A program made the position numbers and the translations under genes. 64,000 nucleotides of DNA, taken from positions 20,455,910-20,519,909 of the forward strand of contig CM022667.1 of assembly GCA_012295275.1 (NCBI GenBank), given 5' to 3'. Each line of letters opens with the position of its first letter. The first letter of the stretch is position 1. Below, one piece after another: positions 63,668-64,000 of this stretch. Below the pieces are notes generated by a model. The model was not told the DNA's origin, did not search any database, and saw only the letters and a list, made by a program, of their open reading frames with translations. The DNA comes from Chrysomallon squamiferum. Its lineage: Eukaryota > Mollusca > Gastropoda > Neomphalida > Peltospiridae.

Positions 63668-63926
63668 TAAAATTAAAAATGTAATGTAATACATTTTTTT
63701 AAAAATTAACAGTGGTGAATTAAATTCTCACCTGAAATCGTTTCACGAATTTTTTCTGAATAATTTCTTCATGTTCCCATTCAGGTGAGATGCAGACAGC
63801 AAACCGCTGAAATTATAAACATACTTGTACTGTGAACGAATAGAGTAGGCAATCGAATTCATAAAGTGAAAACACTAGGCGTACTGTTAATGAAATGTTT
63901 GTTATTTTATTATTATTTTAAAAATA

Positions 63927-64000
63927 TGTCTTTAACAGTTACATAGATTAAGAACATCGAATGTGTCTTTAACAGTTACATAGATTAAGAACAACAAATG
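63927..64000. repeat. Start of a 37-bp tandem repeat at the window edge
   Basis: Two copies of TGTCTTTAACAGTTACATAG followed by ATTAAGAACA(T/A)C(G/A)AATG at a 37-bp period. The array may continue past the right edge. Confidence 0.85.

Overview
This is a window of an animal nuclear genome. It is AT-rich and dense in microsatellites, and its genes are split into many short exons with ordinary GT-AG introns. The protein families and the low-complexity landscape fit an invertebrate. A lophotrochozoan such as a mollusc is my guess, but the sequence alone does not settle the phylum. I assembled three protein-coding genes exon by exon on conserved reading frame, and two of them are complete.

Layout. 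(1) 445-34650, plus strand: the last 46 coding exons (2213 codons plus stop) of a divergent inositol 1,4,5-trisphosphate receptor (IP3R) family calcium-release channel. The N-terminal ligand-binding part lies left of the window. (2) 37776-43296, minus strand: an 8-exon, 1022-residue protein with a long disordered acidic N-terminus and a C-terminal domain that looks like a C39/papain-like cysteine peptidase. It converges on the channel gene. (3) 47110-58993, plus strand: a complete 28-exon, 1051-residue membrane-bound transcription factor site-1 protease (MBTPS1/S1P), divergent from gene 2 across about 3.6 kb of microsatellite-rich sequence with a uORF-bearing leader. (4) 58994-64000: 3' UTR and intergenic DNA, then a promoter-like patch near 63.3-63.5 kb that may serve a gene beyond the window.

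The most unusual features are in the channel gene. Its selectivity filter is about four residues shorter than the GGGVGD filter loop of known IP3Rs. Its C-terminal tail carries six tandem (R/H)RPS repeats followed by a run of Ser-Pro motifs. At least six intron-exon borders have been tandemly copied into the neighbouring intron: a roughly 2 kb, 33-bp array of acceptor-like units before exon 4; a TACTAAT array before exon 14; a 29-bp array of exon 23's donor; a duplicated exon 28 start; acceptor copies before exon 33; and a 72-bp array of donor copies after exon 33. I found no comparable arrays at the borders of the other two genes.

Mobile DNA includes a 0.7 kb pogo/Tigger-like MITE with a TA target duplication in an MBTPS1 intron, a decayed LINE reverse-transcriptase tail in channel intron 35, and a candidate 187 bp MITE in channel intron 16. 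MBTPS1 is a Golgi protease and IP3R channels sit in the ER; no functional linkage between the three neighbours is implied by the sequence.
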